Shown in pieces: positions 12,001 to 20,200 of a DNA stretch of 64,000 nucleotides. The DNA comes from Nicotiana tabacum (lineage: Eukaryota; Streptophyta; Magnoliopsida; Solanales; Solanaceae): NCBI RefSeq assembly GCF_000715075.1, contig NC_134080.1, positions 72,385,291 to 72,449,290 on the forward strand. The letters are read 5' to 3'. The stretch's first letter is position 1. Every line of letters starts with the position of its first letter. The notes below the pieces were generated by a model. The model was not told the DNA's origin. It searched no databases and worked only from the letters and a program-made list of their open reading frames with translations. Position numbers and translations under genes: made by a program.

Positions 12001-14744
12001 TTTAAGTGAGAAGCGAGGCGAAGCGTGAAGGGGAACGCTTCAGCAGGGTGAAGCGACTCAGCTCAGAAAAAGCGATCGCTTCCCAGTAAAAAGCGAGAAG
12101 CGGGAAAATGAAGCGAAGCGGTAGAAGCGCCTGCTTCTCTGTTTTAAAAGAGAGTCCCAACCCTATTTTATTAAAAACGCGATTTTGTGATTAAAAACAC
12201 TGGTCTGGACGCGATTTTATTAAAAAGAGCAGCGACTAGGGTTCTTCCAACAGCAGCGACTGGTCTAGTCGACTTCTTCTTCTTCATCTACTTCTGATTT
12301 CTGAAAGAATCTGAAAGCATCAACTAGGGTTCTTCTTCTTCTTCAACTTCAAGTACTTCAAGACTTCAAGAGGTATGTTCTGCTTTTCCTCCTCCTTCTT
12401 CTTCTTCTTTTTCTTTTTCTTTCACTGTTTAAACATCCAAAAAGCAGCGAAATGCTGGTGGATTTTTTTTTAGCATCGGTTCTTTCTCAGAATTGATGCC
12501 AATCCTTGGGTTCTTCTTTCTCTGCCCAGTTTTTAACTGAGAATTACTGGCCTTCCTCTAATTTTTATATACTTTGACCCTAGTTGATAAAGAAGAAGAA
12601 GAAGAAGTTGAAGAAGATAACGAGCAATATAATAATGATAGTGGAATATAAGAATTTGACAATCTTGTAGAAGAATAGGATGCTCGTTTTATGCTTTAAT
12701 TGATGCTACTCTTTAGTTTTTACATTGAAGTATTGAATATTTGCTTACAATTACATGTGTTGTCTATGCAATATTTATTTTAATTTTTTTTTAAATTCCT
12801 CTTCACTTCAAAAAAGTGAGCGCTTCGCTTCTCGCTTTAAGCGAAATGGGGGTTGTCGCTTTTCCTCGCTTCACAACACTGCTACGACAGGAAGCATTTA
12901 GTTTACCTCCTTATTAATCAATTATTCCTTAACAAAGTCTCGATGCCAAATCTAGGATAGTACATCAAAGCTAGGTAATTTAAAGAAGTGCACATCTTTT
13001 TTTGGATGCACCAATTGGACATGCTTCCTCTTCTTCTCTTTCTTTTTTACCTCTAGTTGTCTCCTAAGTTGCTCGGACACAGGTGCGGGTGTCGACGCGG
13101 GTGCGTATCTAGAGGTCGGATCCTTCGAGATGTAAATTCTAAGATTCGGGGATATGAATCCTAGTATGAATACGGATACGGATATCCGGCTAAGAGTAAT
13201 TCAAAAAAAATATATAAAAATATCTCTAAATTATGAGAAGTTTTGTAGAATACTTAAGTATAGCTTGTAAAGTTTGGATTTCTTTTTTATTCTCAAGTTG
13301 TAGATAAGTAAATGAGTGATTTCCTAGATAAGCTATGTTATATTCTTCAAATTTACCCTAGTTTTGGTTCTAATTTCGGGAATCAAATTGTATCTCATCT
13401 CGAATTTTTCCGTCCGTCGTAGTCACCACCCACCCTAGTGTCGTGTCGACAAGGGTGCGGCACCTAAATTGCCATATCGGAGCAACTTAGGTTGTCTCCA
13501 TGCTCTTCTACAAGACTATGTTCAATTTTAGCAATTAAATGTGTTTGCCTTAACTGAAATGGAAGTATCATATTGGTTAGCGAAAGTGAAACTCTTCTCC
13601 ATTCCATTTGCATATCAACACGTTGTATGAAACAATTACGTCCTATTTTGTTTAATTTTAAAGAATAATCAACCTTGAACACAAAGAGGTATCCTCTTCT
13701 ATTCTACATCACATTTCTCACCACACACTGTTACCCAATAAACCAAAGAAAAGAATTTCCAAGTAGACCACATCTTATGACAAACTCATAATACAAACAT
13801 ACTACAATTTTCGAATAATATCAAGTCAGTTCCATGGATTCTTTAACTTCATGTATGTCCTTCCATCTATGCAACAAAAAAACACAACTGCAACTAGGTC
13901 TCAATCTCAAGCACGAGGATTCATCGTGAATTGACTAGCTTTTAACTGGTTATCAAACTACCACAACCATCTTAACAGTTGATGTACCTGAATTCAAGTA
14001 AACGTAACATTGAAGAAATATACAAATTTACCGCAATGAGGCGGAGGTCCAGTTCTAGCATACTCCCAATTCCGAAAGTTCAATGCCTTGGGAGGGGATG
14101 GCCGCGGCCTAAACTGCTGATTCTCATAAAAATTCGGTCTACTGAACTGCTGATTCTCATAAAAGTTCGGTCTATTAAACTGCTGATTCTCATAAAAGTT
14201 CGGTCTATTAAACTGCTGATTCCGGAAATATTGTGGTCCTCGTGGCGGTGGCAGCACTGCTCTATTGAACTGCTGATTTTGATAAAGTCCGGCTGGTGGC
14301 GGCATTGCTCTATAAGATTGCTGATTGTGAAGAAAAGGCTGACGCGGTTGAGGAGGCGGCAATTGTCCATAAGTCTGTTGATTAGGATGAAAACTCGGCG
14401 TTGGTTCCCAAGGTCGGAAAGGTCGAAAATTTGGGGAAGGGCGGAGATTTCTATTGGTTTCACGAACAGAATGGAAGTGAGAGTCTCCAGTTGCAATGTT
14501 TTGCTCACTTTGTTCGCCGGAAGGACGGTCGGAAAAGTTTCTCCGGCCGCGGCTCCGGCCACCTCGGAACTGTAACGGGTCAGGAGAGTTTTGTTAATAG
14601 GTTAGAAATGGACGTTAATGTGAGATTTGCATTCGGGGGGAGAATTCTTACTGGTTGAGCAGAGGACATGGCGGCGTTGGCGGTGGCGGCGTCGGTGAAA
14701 GCAGCGGCTGCAAGGAGGTGGAGGGAAGGAGCAGAGTGCTTCAT
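1..14744 (-). CDS. CCR4-6: CCR4-type deadenylase (carbon catabolite repressor 4 homolog 6 class), 5' part of gene
   Basis: Exon chain read on the minus strand: 14744-14652, 14569-14032, 4897-4731, 3292-3227 and 42-1, continuing past the left edge. All junctions are GT-AG and keep one open frame (93 bp; 538+167 bp; 66 bp; 42 bp in window). The predicted N terminus is Arg/Gly- then Pro/Gln-rich ([12 protein letters not shown], then NQQF-type repeats), followed by the start of the exonuclease-endonuclease-phosphatase fold: [15 protein letters not shown], a WRKR/ADILCFQ stretch, [16 protein letters not shown] and [14 protein letters not shown]. The family removes poly(A) tails from mRNA with Mg2+-dependent catalysis; the Asn of SYNIL and the Glu of QEVD are the conserved metal-site residues, and both are present. 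Introns 2 (9.1 kb) and 4 (3.2 kb) are full of transposons. No stop lies in the exons, so I take the gene as probably functional. The 3' two thirds are outside the window. The paralogue assignment is from memory of the family. Confidence 0.9.
380..930 (+). pseudogene. Copia retrotransposon relic, integrase-side part
   Basis: Broken frames contain AYLIKKTM...[12 protein letters not shown] near 390-475 and SQKGYKC near 608-630 in another frame, then HISRHVNF near 690-715. These are the order and wording of the end of a Ty1/copia integrase region. Frameshifts and stops are frequent, so this is an old relic inside intron 4 of the deadenylase gene, antisense to it. It appears to continue at 2035-2800 after the LINE insertion. 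Confidence 0.6.
947..2019 (+). mobile_element. 5'-truncated L1-type LINE fragment with zinc-binding RT tail domain
   Basis: A 15-bp direct repeat AATATTCATGCATTT at 932-946 and 2020-2034 brackets the insert. The frame from 1029 encodes the end of a non-LTR reverse transcriptase product: a W-x-DNWLG motif, [10 protein letters not shown], a [12 protein letters not shown] segment, then the zf-RVT cysteine/histidine cluster (CSRCLLCG...HLFLHC). One in-frame TAG at 1527-1529 breaks it between RRRGF and LCSRC, after which the same frame stays open to 1856. The insert is 1073 bp, typical of incomplete target-primed reverse transcription. Confidence 0.85.
2035..2800 (+). pseudogene. Copia retrotransposon relic, start of reverse transcriptase
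   Basis: Around 2555-2700 a frame reads [14 protein letters not shown], then [20 protein letters not shown] and PGKKTESYM before a stop. This is the start of a Ty1/copia RT (the [14 protein letters not shown] block). Nearby fragments ASGFTQTK and [11 protein letters not shown] (2757-2812) in shifted frames match the next RT block. Together with 380-930 this is one Copia copy split by the LINE at 947-2019. Confidence 0.65.
2813..3226. other. Intron 4 remainder, no recognisable feature
   Basis: AT-rich intron sequence next to exon 4. I see no coding or repeat signal beyond possible decayed Copia sequence. Confidence 0.5.
3227..3292 (-). CDS. CCR4-6: CCR4-6-like exon 4: catalytic Glu exon
   Basis: The 66-bp exon encodes [16 protein letters not shown] followed by YNGIWK. 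Acceptor CCTTCCAG|GAG and donor GAAG|GTTTTT are both phase 0. The first codon is the Glu of the conserved QEVD motif, a metal-binding residue of this nuclease family. Confidence 0.92.
3526..4155. mobile_element. Non-autonomous hAT-like element (GGGCGGCTC termini)
   Basis: Ends are CATGGGCGGCTC on the left and, read inward from the right, CAGGGGCGGCTC. They are flanked by an imperfect 8-bp duplication (CGTGTTCT / CGTGTCAT). The size is 630 bp and there is no coding capacity. It lies in intron 3 of the deadenylase gene and holds a SINE at 3628-3840. TIR sequence and 8-bp duplication fit hAT. Confidence 0.7.
3628..3840 (+). mobile_element. tRNA-derived SINE (SolS/Au-like)
   Basis: An A-box-like TTTAGTGGTAAGAGC (3640s) and B-box-like GGTTTCGAACTCTCC (3690s) have pol III promoter spacing, followed by a body with GATATTTAAGTGG and GTAGAGGGG. 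The same body occurs inverted at 11880-11962. The 3' part ends in a T/A-rich tract near 3800-3820. Exact ends are not certain. Confidence 0.7.
4731..4897 (-). CDS. CCR4-6: CCR4-6-like exon 3: start of the EEP catalytic domain
   Basis: Acceptor TACTGCAG|AGCGATT and donor TTTCAG|GTTATG bound a 167-bp exon. It encodes [19 protein letters not shown] and continues through KLYYHIP, the W-x-WRKR segment and SADILCFQ. These are hallmark N-terminal motifs of the CCR4 nuclease domain. The intron between exons 2 and 3 is 9134 bp and holds most of the transposons of the left third of the window. Confidence 0.92.
4898..6240. other. Intron 2 segment without a clear gene
   Basis: No exon of the deadenylase gene is expected here and none is seen. 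The stretch at 5770-6090 (starting TTTTTTTGAGAAGGTAAAG) resembles the 3' end of a retroelement read backwards, as does 19255-19400, but I could not define ends. Poly-T runs occur at 5530 and 5720-5745. Confidence 0.4.
6241..6480 (+). repeat. Pyrimidine-rich (CTT/TCTC) low-complexity tract
   Basis: Dense TTTCTCTTC / TCTCTCTCC repeats just upstream of the RTE LINE fragment. The apparent minus-strand Lys/Arg/Glu-rich frame across it is a composition artefact. Confidence 0.7.
7296..8143 (+). mobile_element. RTE LINE 3' fragment nested in the hAT element
   Basis: The frame from 7301 to 7768 encodes [11 protein letters not shown], the [22 protein letters not shown] block, [29 protein letters not shown] and [20 protein letters not shown]. 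It is nearly unbroken, better preserved than the host LINE. The 3' region (8020-8143) has GAGCCGAGGGTCTCCTGG, GGGGTAAGGTCTGCGTAC and a (TTG)n tail. No target duplication was found. Confidence 0.8.
8502..8726. mobile_element. Stowaway-type MITE
   Basis: A TA dinucleotide lies on both sides. Terminal inverted repeats CTCCCTTCGTTTGACTG (left) and CTCCCTCAGTTTCAATTTATG (right, read inward) share the TATGTGAACCTATTT block. The element is 225 bp with no coding, inside the hAT element. Confidence 0.85.
10301..10570. mobile_element. Stowaway-type MITE
   Basis: TA duplications (10299-10300, 10571-10572) flank inverted ends CTTCCTCTGTTTCATATTAG and CTCCCTCTGTTTCATATTAG. Length 270 bp. Its internal sequence is different from the MITE at 8502. 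Confidence 0.88.
10591..10744. repeat. 17-bp perfect inverted repeat around a SINE/RTE 3' tail
   Basis: GAGGAATTAGAGAATTA at 10591-10607 is the exact reverse complement of 10728-10744. Between the arms, on the minus strand, lies a SINE/RTE 3' tail (10648-10727): GGGGTAAGGTCTGCCTAC, the CTCCCCAGACCCC block and (GTT)n. Confidence 0.75.
10745..11879. other. Intron 2 segment, no feature recognised
   Basis: AT-rich, without long frames or clear repeats. Confidence 0.5.
11880..11970 (-). mobile_element. SINE of the same family as 3628-3840, interrupted by a hAT element
   Basis: On the minus strand: AGGTTAGGTGCATGTCATGC, a B-box-like CAAACCCGGTCTC, GATATTTAAGTTG, GTAGAGGGG. The 5' part is separated by the hAT insertion at 11971-12881 and is only weakly recognisable beyond 12890. 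Confidence 0.6.
11971..12881. mobile_element. Non-autonomous hAT element with GAAGCG-rich ends
   Basis: Perfect 8-bp target duplication CTACGACA (11963-11970, 12882-12889). Ends are CAATGTTTAAAAAAGC and, inward from the right, CAGTGTTGTGAAGCGAGG. The first 150 bp are packed with GAAGCGAGGCGAAGCG-type words and the last 100 bp with their complement. CTT/GAA-rich interior. Same family as 7073-8898 but half its size and without the nested insertions. Confidence 0.85.
13064..13490. mobile_element. Inverted-repeat element with CTAAGTTGCTC ends
   Basis: Ends CTAAGTTGCTCGGACAC and, read inward from the right, CTAAGTTGCTCCGATATG are flanked by GTTGTCTC (13056-13063 and 13491-13498). Further in, CGGGTGTCGACGCGGGTGCG pairs loosely with its complement near 13440-13460. 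Length 427 bp, no coding. The 8- to 9-bp duplication fits hAT or Mutator-like. Confidence 0.75.
14032..14569 (-). CDS. CCR4-6: CCR4-6-like exon 2: RG-rich and Pro/Gln-rich N-terminal region with tandem repeats
   Basis: The exon is open throughout (179 codons plus one base). It starts [16 protein letters not shown], an RGG-like RNA-binding type of composition, then becomes rich in Pro, Gln, Asn and Phe. About four copies of an 11-residue unit ([11 protein letters not shown] and variants) are encoded by a 33-bp tandem repeat at about 14112-14235. The exon ends in a [13 protein letters not shown] segment next to PPPHC, then donor TGCG|GTAAAT. The split codon G|AG joins exon 3 to give Glu before RFTVL. 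Confidence 0.85.
14652..14744 (-). CDS. CCR4-6: CCR4-6-like exon 1 (start codon at 14744)
   Basis: This exon encodes 31 residues beginning [16 protein letters not shown] and ending MSSAQP. The donor is CCA|GTAAG, and intron 1 is only 82 bp, ending GTTACAG. The Ala-rich hydrophobic start could be a weak organelle- or membrane-directing segment, but related proteins act in the cytoplasm, so I do not infer targeting. A second in-frame Met lies at residue 26. Confidence 0.8.
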
Positions 14745-14900
14745 GAATGTTTCAATAACATTTCAACCGTTCCAACTGACGAAACTGTAAATTGCAATAT
14801 TATGCAACTGCTTCCATTGAACGACACGTCTTAACTGCTAATGGTGGTTCGAAAGGGAAAATATAAAAGTAGTCATTTAAGTTTGAGGTTAGGTTTGAAA
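14745..14900 (-). promoter_or_regulatory. Putative promoter/5' UTR of the CCR4-6-like gene
   Basis: On the minus strand a TTTTATATTTT sequence lies about 120 bp before the ATG, at about 14862-14872. No transposon separates it from the start codon. It is a weak TATA candidate only. Confidence 0.35.
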
Positions 14901-15110
14901 CAGTCCCTTAGACAAATTATTGAGCAATTTTTATCTTAAAATTGTTAAAAATTGGCATCTTTGCCTCTGTCAAATATTTAACAAGTTCTAACTATTAAAT
15001 TTAATAGAAATTATAGAAAAAAAGATTAACCACGAACACCAAAAAATATCGTTAAAATCTCATAAATTACTATGATTATTCTTGACTTCATGCATATCTA
15101 AACATGGGCA
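14901..15110. other. Intergenic AT-rich DNA, nothing recognised
   Basis: Short A/T-rich stretch between the host gene and the LTR remnant; no motif I can name. Confidence 0.4.
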
Positions 15111-15407
15111 TGAACATTCCAATGTGACGTTGGACACGACCACGTGACCAACTCATGATAACACCTAATTAACCCCTACGATTGGGTCATGCGTCTAAAG
15201 CCCCAGAAATTTTTCTAACAAGATTACGCCTAATTCGAGCTTAAGAGAATACTTAGCGAGACCTCAAAGTACGTACGGACCCATCCGAGGGTAGCAGGGT
15301 CGTTGGGATACTTAAACATAAGGTCATAAGGGTTGGGGGTCCTTAGGTTGAGTGGCTAAATGCATGACTTGGAGGGTATAGCAAGAAAGGAGGAAAAGAA
15401 TTTTTGT

Positions 15408-15600
15408 AGCCAACGTAGCTAGGATGCATAGCTACGCTGGCATGCGTAGCTAAAACCAGGAAGAAGAAAAGATGAGAAGGAGAAGCTTCAGCTGTGCGTA
15501 GCTAGGGAGCGTAGCTACGTAGCCAGACGTAGCTAGGGAGTGTAGCTACGTAGCCAGACGTAACTAGGTTGCGTAGCTATGCTAGCATGCGTAACCAGTA
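15408..15600. repeat. Cluster of GTAGCTACG-type palindromic words
   Basis: CGTAGCTAGG, CGTAGCTACGTAGCCAGA and variants recur at least eight times, with two near-identical tandem units of about 40 bp near 15495-15575. Confidence 0.8.
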
Positions 15601-15642
15601 ACAGAGGGAAAACAAAAGAGATTGAGAAAAAGCTCAAGCAGA

Positions 15643-15860
15643 TAACAACAACAACAACAACAACCCAGTATAATCCCACTTAGTGGGGTCTGGGGAGGGT
15701 AGTGTGTACGCAGACCTTACCCCTACCCTAGGGTAGAGAGACTGTTTCCAAATAGACCCCCGGCATCCTTCCCTCCAAGAACTTCCCACCTTGCTCTTGG
15801 GGAGACTCGAACTCACAACCTCTCGGTTGGAAGTAGGGGTTGTTTACCATCAGGTCCTAT
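15643..15860 (-). mobile_element. TS-type SINE, nearly full length
   Basis: Read on the minus strand: an A-box-like GATGGTAAACAACC, a B-box-like GGTTGTGAGTTCGAGTCTCC, the GGGTCTATTTGGAAACAG body, GGGGTAAGGTCTGCGTAC, CCCTCCCCAGACCCC and a (TTG)n tail at 15643-15663. tRNA-derived head plus TTG tail is the TS pattern of Solanaceae. It inserted just upstream of the TATAAATAG box of the LTR remnant. Confidence 0.85.
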
Positions 15861-15883
15861 GAAACCCATTTTCTATAAATAGA

Positions 15884-16660
15884 CACTACAACAAATTTGA
15901 TTATCAATGATGAATTATTTTGTCACCTATGATTCACTTTTCGTCACCAAAGATTTTTTATGACGAATTTTTTTTGTCAATCTTTCGTCTCTAAAACACC
16001 GTCACTAATAACATATAAAGGCAACTTTGTGTTTCGTCGCCAAATAATGAAGTATTAAATACGAAATTCTTTTTCGTCCCTAAATACGCAATATTTATGA
16101 CGGATTTATTTGTCATAAAAAGTACAAAAAAATCGTACTTAATAGTATGATTTCATCACTAAAAAGTGCATTAATGTCGACGAAACTGCCTCGTCTCTAA
16201 AATTTAGTTTAATTAGTGACGACGTTAAATGTCTCTAAAGCTATGTGTATTTCGTAGTTGAAAACCGTAATTTTGTCATTAAAGACTACCTTTTATCTAC
16301 AAAAAAGTATTTCGTCCCTAAATATATAATTAGTGACAATTATAATTTTATAGTTAAAACTACCATCTTGTCACTAAAAAGAATATTTTTATCGACAAAA
16401 CAAAGTTGTCACTATAAGTTATCATAATTAGTGACAATTACAATTGTCAAATAATACAAAATTGATTCGTAGTCAATAAAAAGATGATTTTGGGACATAA
16501 ATTATTTTGTCACTAAATATAGTGAATTTATGACGAACTTAATTTGTATAATAACGAAAATGTGATATTCCTAAAAACTATATAAAAGTGAACTTTTTTG
16601 TCACTAATAACAAATGTTTGATGACGTTTATATTCGTATTTGTTTTAGATTGACGTAATA
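15884..16660 (+). repeat. CACTA left TIR and subterminal repeat array
   Basis: The TIR is followed by many TTTCGTCACCAAA, TTAGTGACGAC, TTTGTCACTAA and TGACGAATTT words in both orientations. This is the expected transposase-accessory binding zone. Confidence 0.8.
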
Positions 16661-16867
16661 CGAATTTGAAATAACATAATAAAACAATCAACGTAATAAC
16701 ATAAAAATAAAAACAATCAGAGGTAATAACAAAAATATTCACCATTGATCATAAAACTAATATTAAAACTATATTGAAATAAAAGCTCCTTAAATTAAAA
16801 GAAACATAGTTAAAGTAAATATGTCCAACGTAAAAGTCTAATTGAGAAATATTACTCCTAAACTAGG

Positions 16868-16953
16868 ACTGAGAAGTGGAGGAATGCAGTGACACTTCAC
16901 TTGCAATTAATACTGAGAAGTGGAGGAATGCAGTGACACTTCACTTGCAATTA
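16868..16953. repeat. Tandem duplication of a 44-bp unit
   Basis: The 42-bp core starting ACTGAGAAGTGGAGG is present twice (16868-16909, 16912-16953), identical in both copies. Confidence 0.9.
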
Positions 16954-17269
16954 GTCTTGATCCAATAGTTTCCTCCATATACCTGTATAAAAGATAGAGA
17001 AAAAATTATGATTTAAGTTAATACTTTATGGTATCATGGTATAAATAAGATATAATTGGTATAAACTACAACTTCTTGTTAGACGTAGAGTTTAATTGGT
17101 GAAACAAATAAATAAATTGTGATACAAGTAAATAAAAATGAGAAAAAAATTAAATAGTGTGAAGTTTAGTGTACCCAAAGTTGATAATCTGGTGGGGCTC
17201 AATCTTCACTGTATCATTAAAAAAACATTCGAACTTAGATGCTAAAAGAATTATACTTGAATTTATCAT

Positions 17270-20200
17270 TTAAAGATGTAGTACTTCTAACCTTGATGGT
17301 GATGAGCCAATAAAATGACACTTCATTTGGTTTAATATTTCCTCTTGGCGTGCCCTTAGAGTACCCAGCTCAGAAGTTAATGTTTTTATCTGTATCTGCT
17401 GATTTGCTACCTCAGTTTCAGTTACATTCAAACGTTCTTGTAAACCATGTTGGGTAGTAGCAGCATCCTCTTTTGCCCTCCTAAGAGCATCCTCTAATTC
17501 TGTTGTCCTTCTTTTTGTTGTTGTAGTTGTATTAGGCTTTGGACCATAACCAAGACCTTTAATATATCCCGACCTTGTACCAAGTACATTATCAACAATT
17601 TCATCAATAGTCATTGGATTCTCTTCAGAAACAGATCGAGCTCTCAAATCTCTCATTTTGTTCTACATAAAAATATTATATCAGTTAAATTAATTATAAG
17701 ATAGAATGAATACATGTGACATGTTACTAAAATATTACTTACGTAGTTAGTCTCAGCCTCTGGAGATGACCATCCTTTTTCACTCGAGTAATGGGTACTT
17801 TTGAAGAACTCAATCCTATTTGGCTCTACTCCTTCATGTTCCTTCACACCCTACACAATATGAAAATAATATGAAATATTACTAAAATATCATCTTAGTA
17901 ATGAATGCCTAGGGTGATTGAACCTCAACCACATTGACATGATTAGATTACAGGTTCAACAAAAGGTAATGAATGTATGTAGATCAAAGCTTTTTACCTA
18001 TACCAACTCCTGTCAAGGCAACCATTTTTGAGAGTTTTGTAAGACAGAACATTGCAGAGTCAGAAATTGATGTGACAAGTAACATTAGACAACTAATGAA
18101 GAGTAGTTATGGCTTCCCAACTAACAACAAGACAGAATTTTTATATGTTGACTGCCCTTTTATACAAAAATAAACTCAGAGAAAGGAAACAAATAAAGGT
18201 TTTATATCAGAAAGCTCAATATATTTTAAGAGCCTTAAAATACTACTACTAACAGTTGTTATAGAATACATGACGCAGACATAGAACTGGTTTTCCTTGT
18301 TATTAAGGTCCTAGATGTGATACTAATATTTGATAATTAAAAGTTTAACTAAAGCATGCTGACAAAGATTTAAAGAAAAGTAAAAAGAAACGAAAGAAAC
18401 AAGTTGCACAGAAACGTCCCCACCTCTCAATTACCAATTCACCATGACTTTGTTCACTATAAATTACATCTCAAACTTAGAAATAACTAAATAGGCTTCA
18501 ATGTTTCACAACAGACTCCCATTGATCCTTGGGACCCTTTCTCATATTCCCGTGGTCCAAACATTGATCCAAAGTCGAATATGTAACTCCACCAAAGACC
18601 CTAAACACGCATCTAACTATCTAAGTTATTCTTAATACAAAACGAGTTCAATCAAACATCCTAAATGCAGCCTCTCTAGTTCATTTCATATTGTCGACAA
18701 CTTAAACCAGACAAAGAAGGAAAAAGAGCAGTGATTCAGATCATTGTTGACTTTAATAGAAGCGTGACTTTCTTACATGGGCAACTGGAGGGCATGATAT
18801 CTAGATGACTGCATAACATATACAAACAGATAAAAACTTCTTATTTATGAATAGCTTTGGTGTCTGGTTGTGAAAATATTTACACATATGAGGCAAGGTT
18901 AGTTTCAAAGAGTCAAGTACTACACATTAAGCAGGTTCTCTATTTTTTATACAAATGATAAGTTTCTCCCATTTTAGCAATTCTCATCCCACACATCTGA
19001 CTTTCTAATGTAGGCAGGGATCATAGATCTCAAGCAAAAAAAAAAGCAAATACAAAGGAAGAGGAAGAACTGACACAGAATGCTTTCCGAGTTCGAACAA
19101 CTCAAACATAAATAAAATAAAAATAACTGCTTTACATAGAAGATATGCCTTCCGTATGAGAAGAGATAAGATATTAACTAAAATCAATGGATACATTAAT
19201 CTTCAAATATAAAAGTATAGTTGATGGAATGTCTGATGAGAATCAAGTTTTCTACTTCTTTTTTCTTAGAAAAGGTAAGTTTTATTGAGTATCAGCACTA
19301 ACGTTGGGGCTGTAAATTAGGAAATGAGATCTAACAAGATTTCAGCATCATTTACAAGTTCCAGTTTACACCAAAACATAATAAGAGCTTAACAGTCAAG
19401 TTCTAGTAATTTACTACTTAAGAGCATGAAATGTCTAATATTTAACCAAGTTATATGTCTAGTTTTAAGTGCTAAGTTATGTTATCAAAACACTCATAAA
19501 CTACATTAACATGGAAACAGGTGGTTAAAGCAGTGATTGATCCTAGTGCAAATATGGAGTTCAGAGCCAACACGGCAGATGATCCTCACAAGAGGAAACC
19601 AGATATCAACAAAGCAAAAGAAGCTAACCGGTTCACGAAATGCCATATAAGAAAACTAGAAATCCAATAACGAGTCACAAACAGAGCCTCGACAGCAATA
19701 AATAGGCCAAACAAGCTCTAGAATACTCAACAATTGCAATAAAAAAACTTGCACAACAACAACAAGAAACTAACTTGATTTGAATTATGAATGAAAAATA
19801 GCAATACTTAAAAGTATGTGCAAGTTCTTTTCTTTTTTTCACTATTTTGAATATTAAAAATGTCTCTTGAGATTTCAGTCTTCGCCTACCAAGCATAGAG
19901 ATTGGAAAAGTTCCAAAAAATAAAAATAGTATAACTTACTATTTCAGCACGAGCAGCTACAAAAGCTCTTGACCCCATGAAATGATTAGATTTCAGCTTT
20001 GTTCGATTGACCTTGTTTATCTCGCATCGTCTCTACAAAGAATATATAAATATAAGTAAATAAAATTATAATGAAACAAATATGATGCTAAAGCTTATTA
20101 TCATTTCGCACTATAAGTTCTCAGATGTTAGCATAAAAGAGTGGACATAAACTAAAGAACCACGTCAAGCTCTTCTCAAAGGTTGCAATTTTCAGAGGCA

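Larger units (their letters stand above)
15111..15883 (+). mobile_element. Gypsy-type LTR remnant, left half, split by the CACTA element
   Basis: The style is that of Ty3/gypsy LTRs (GACACGACCACGTGACC, CCATCCGAGGGTAGCAGGGTC), followed by a cluster of GTAGCTACG words (15408-15600) and a TATAAATAG box at 15874-15882. The sequence after the CACTA element (47741 onward) reads as the transcribed continuation. A TS SINE lies between the words and the TATA box. Ends are uncertain. Confidence 0.5.
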
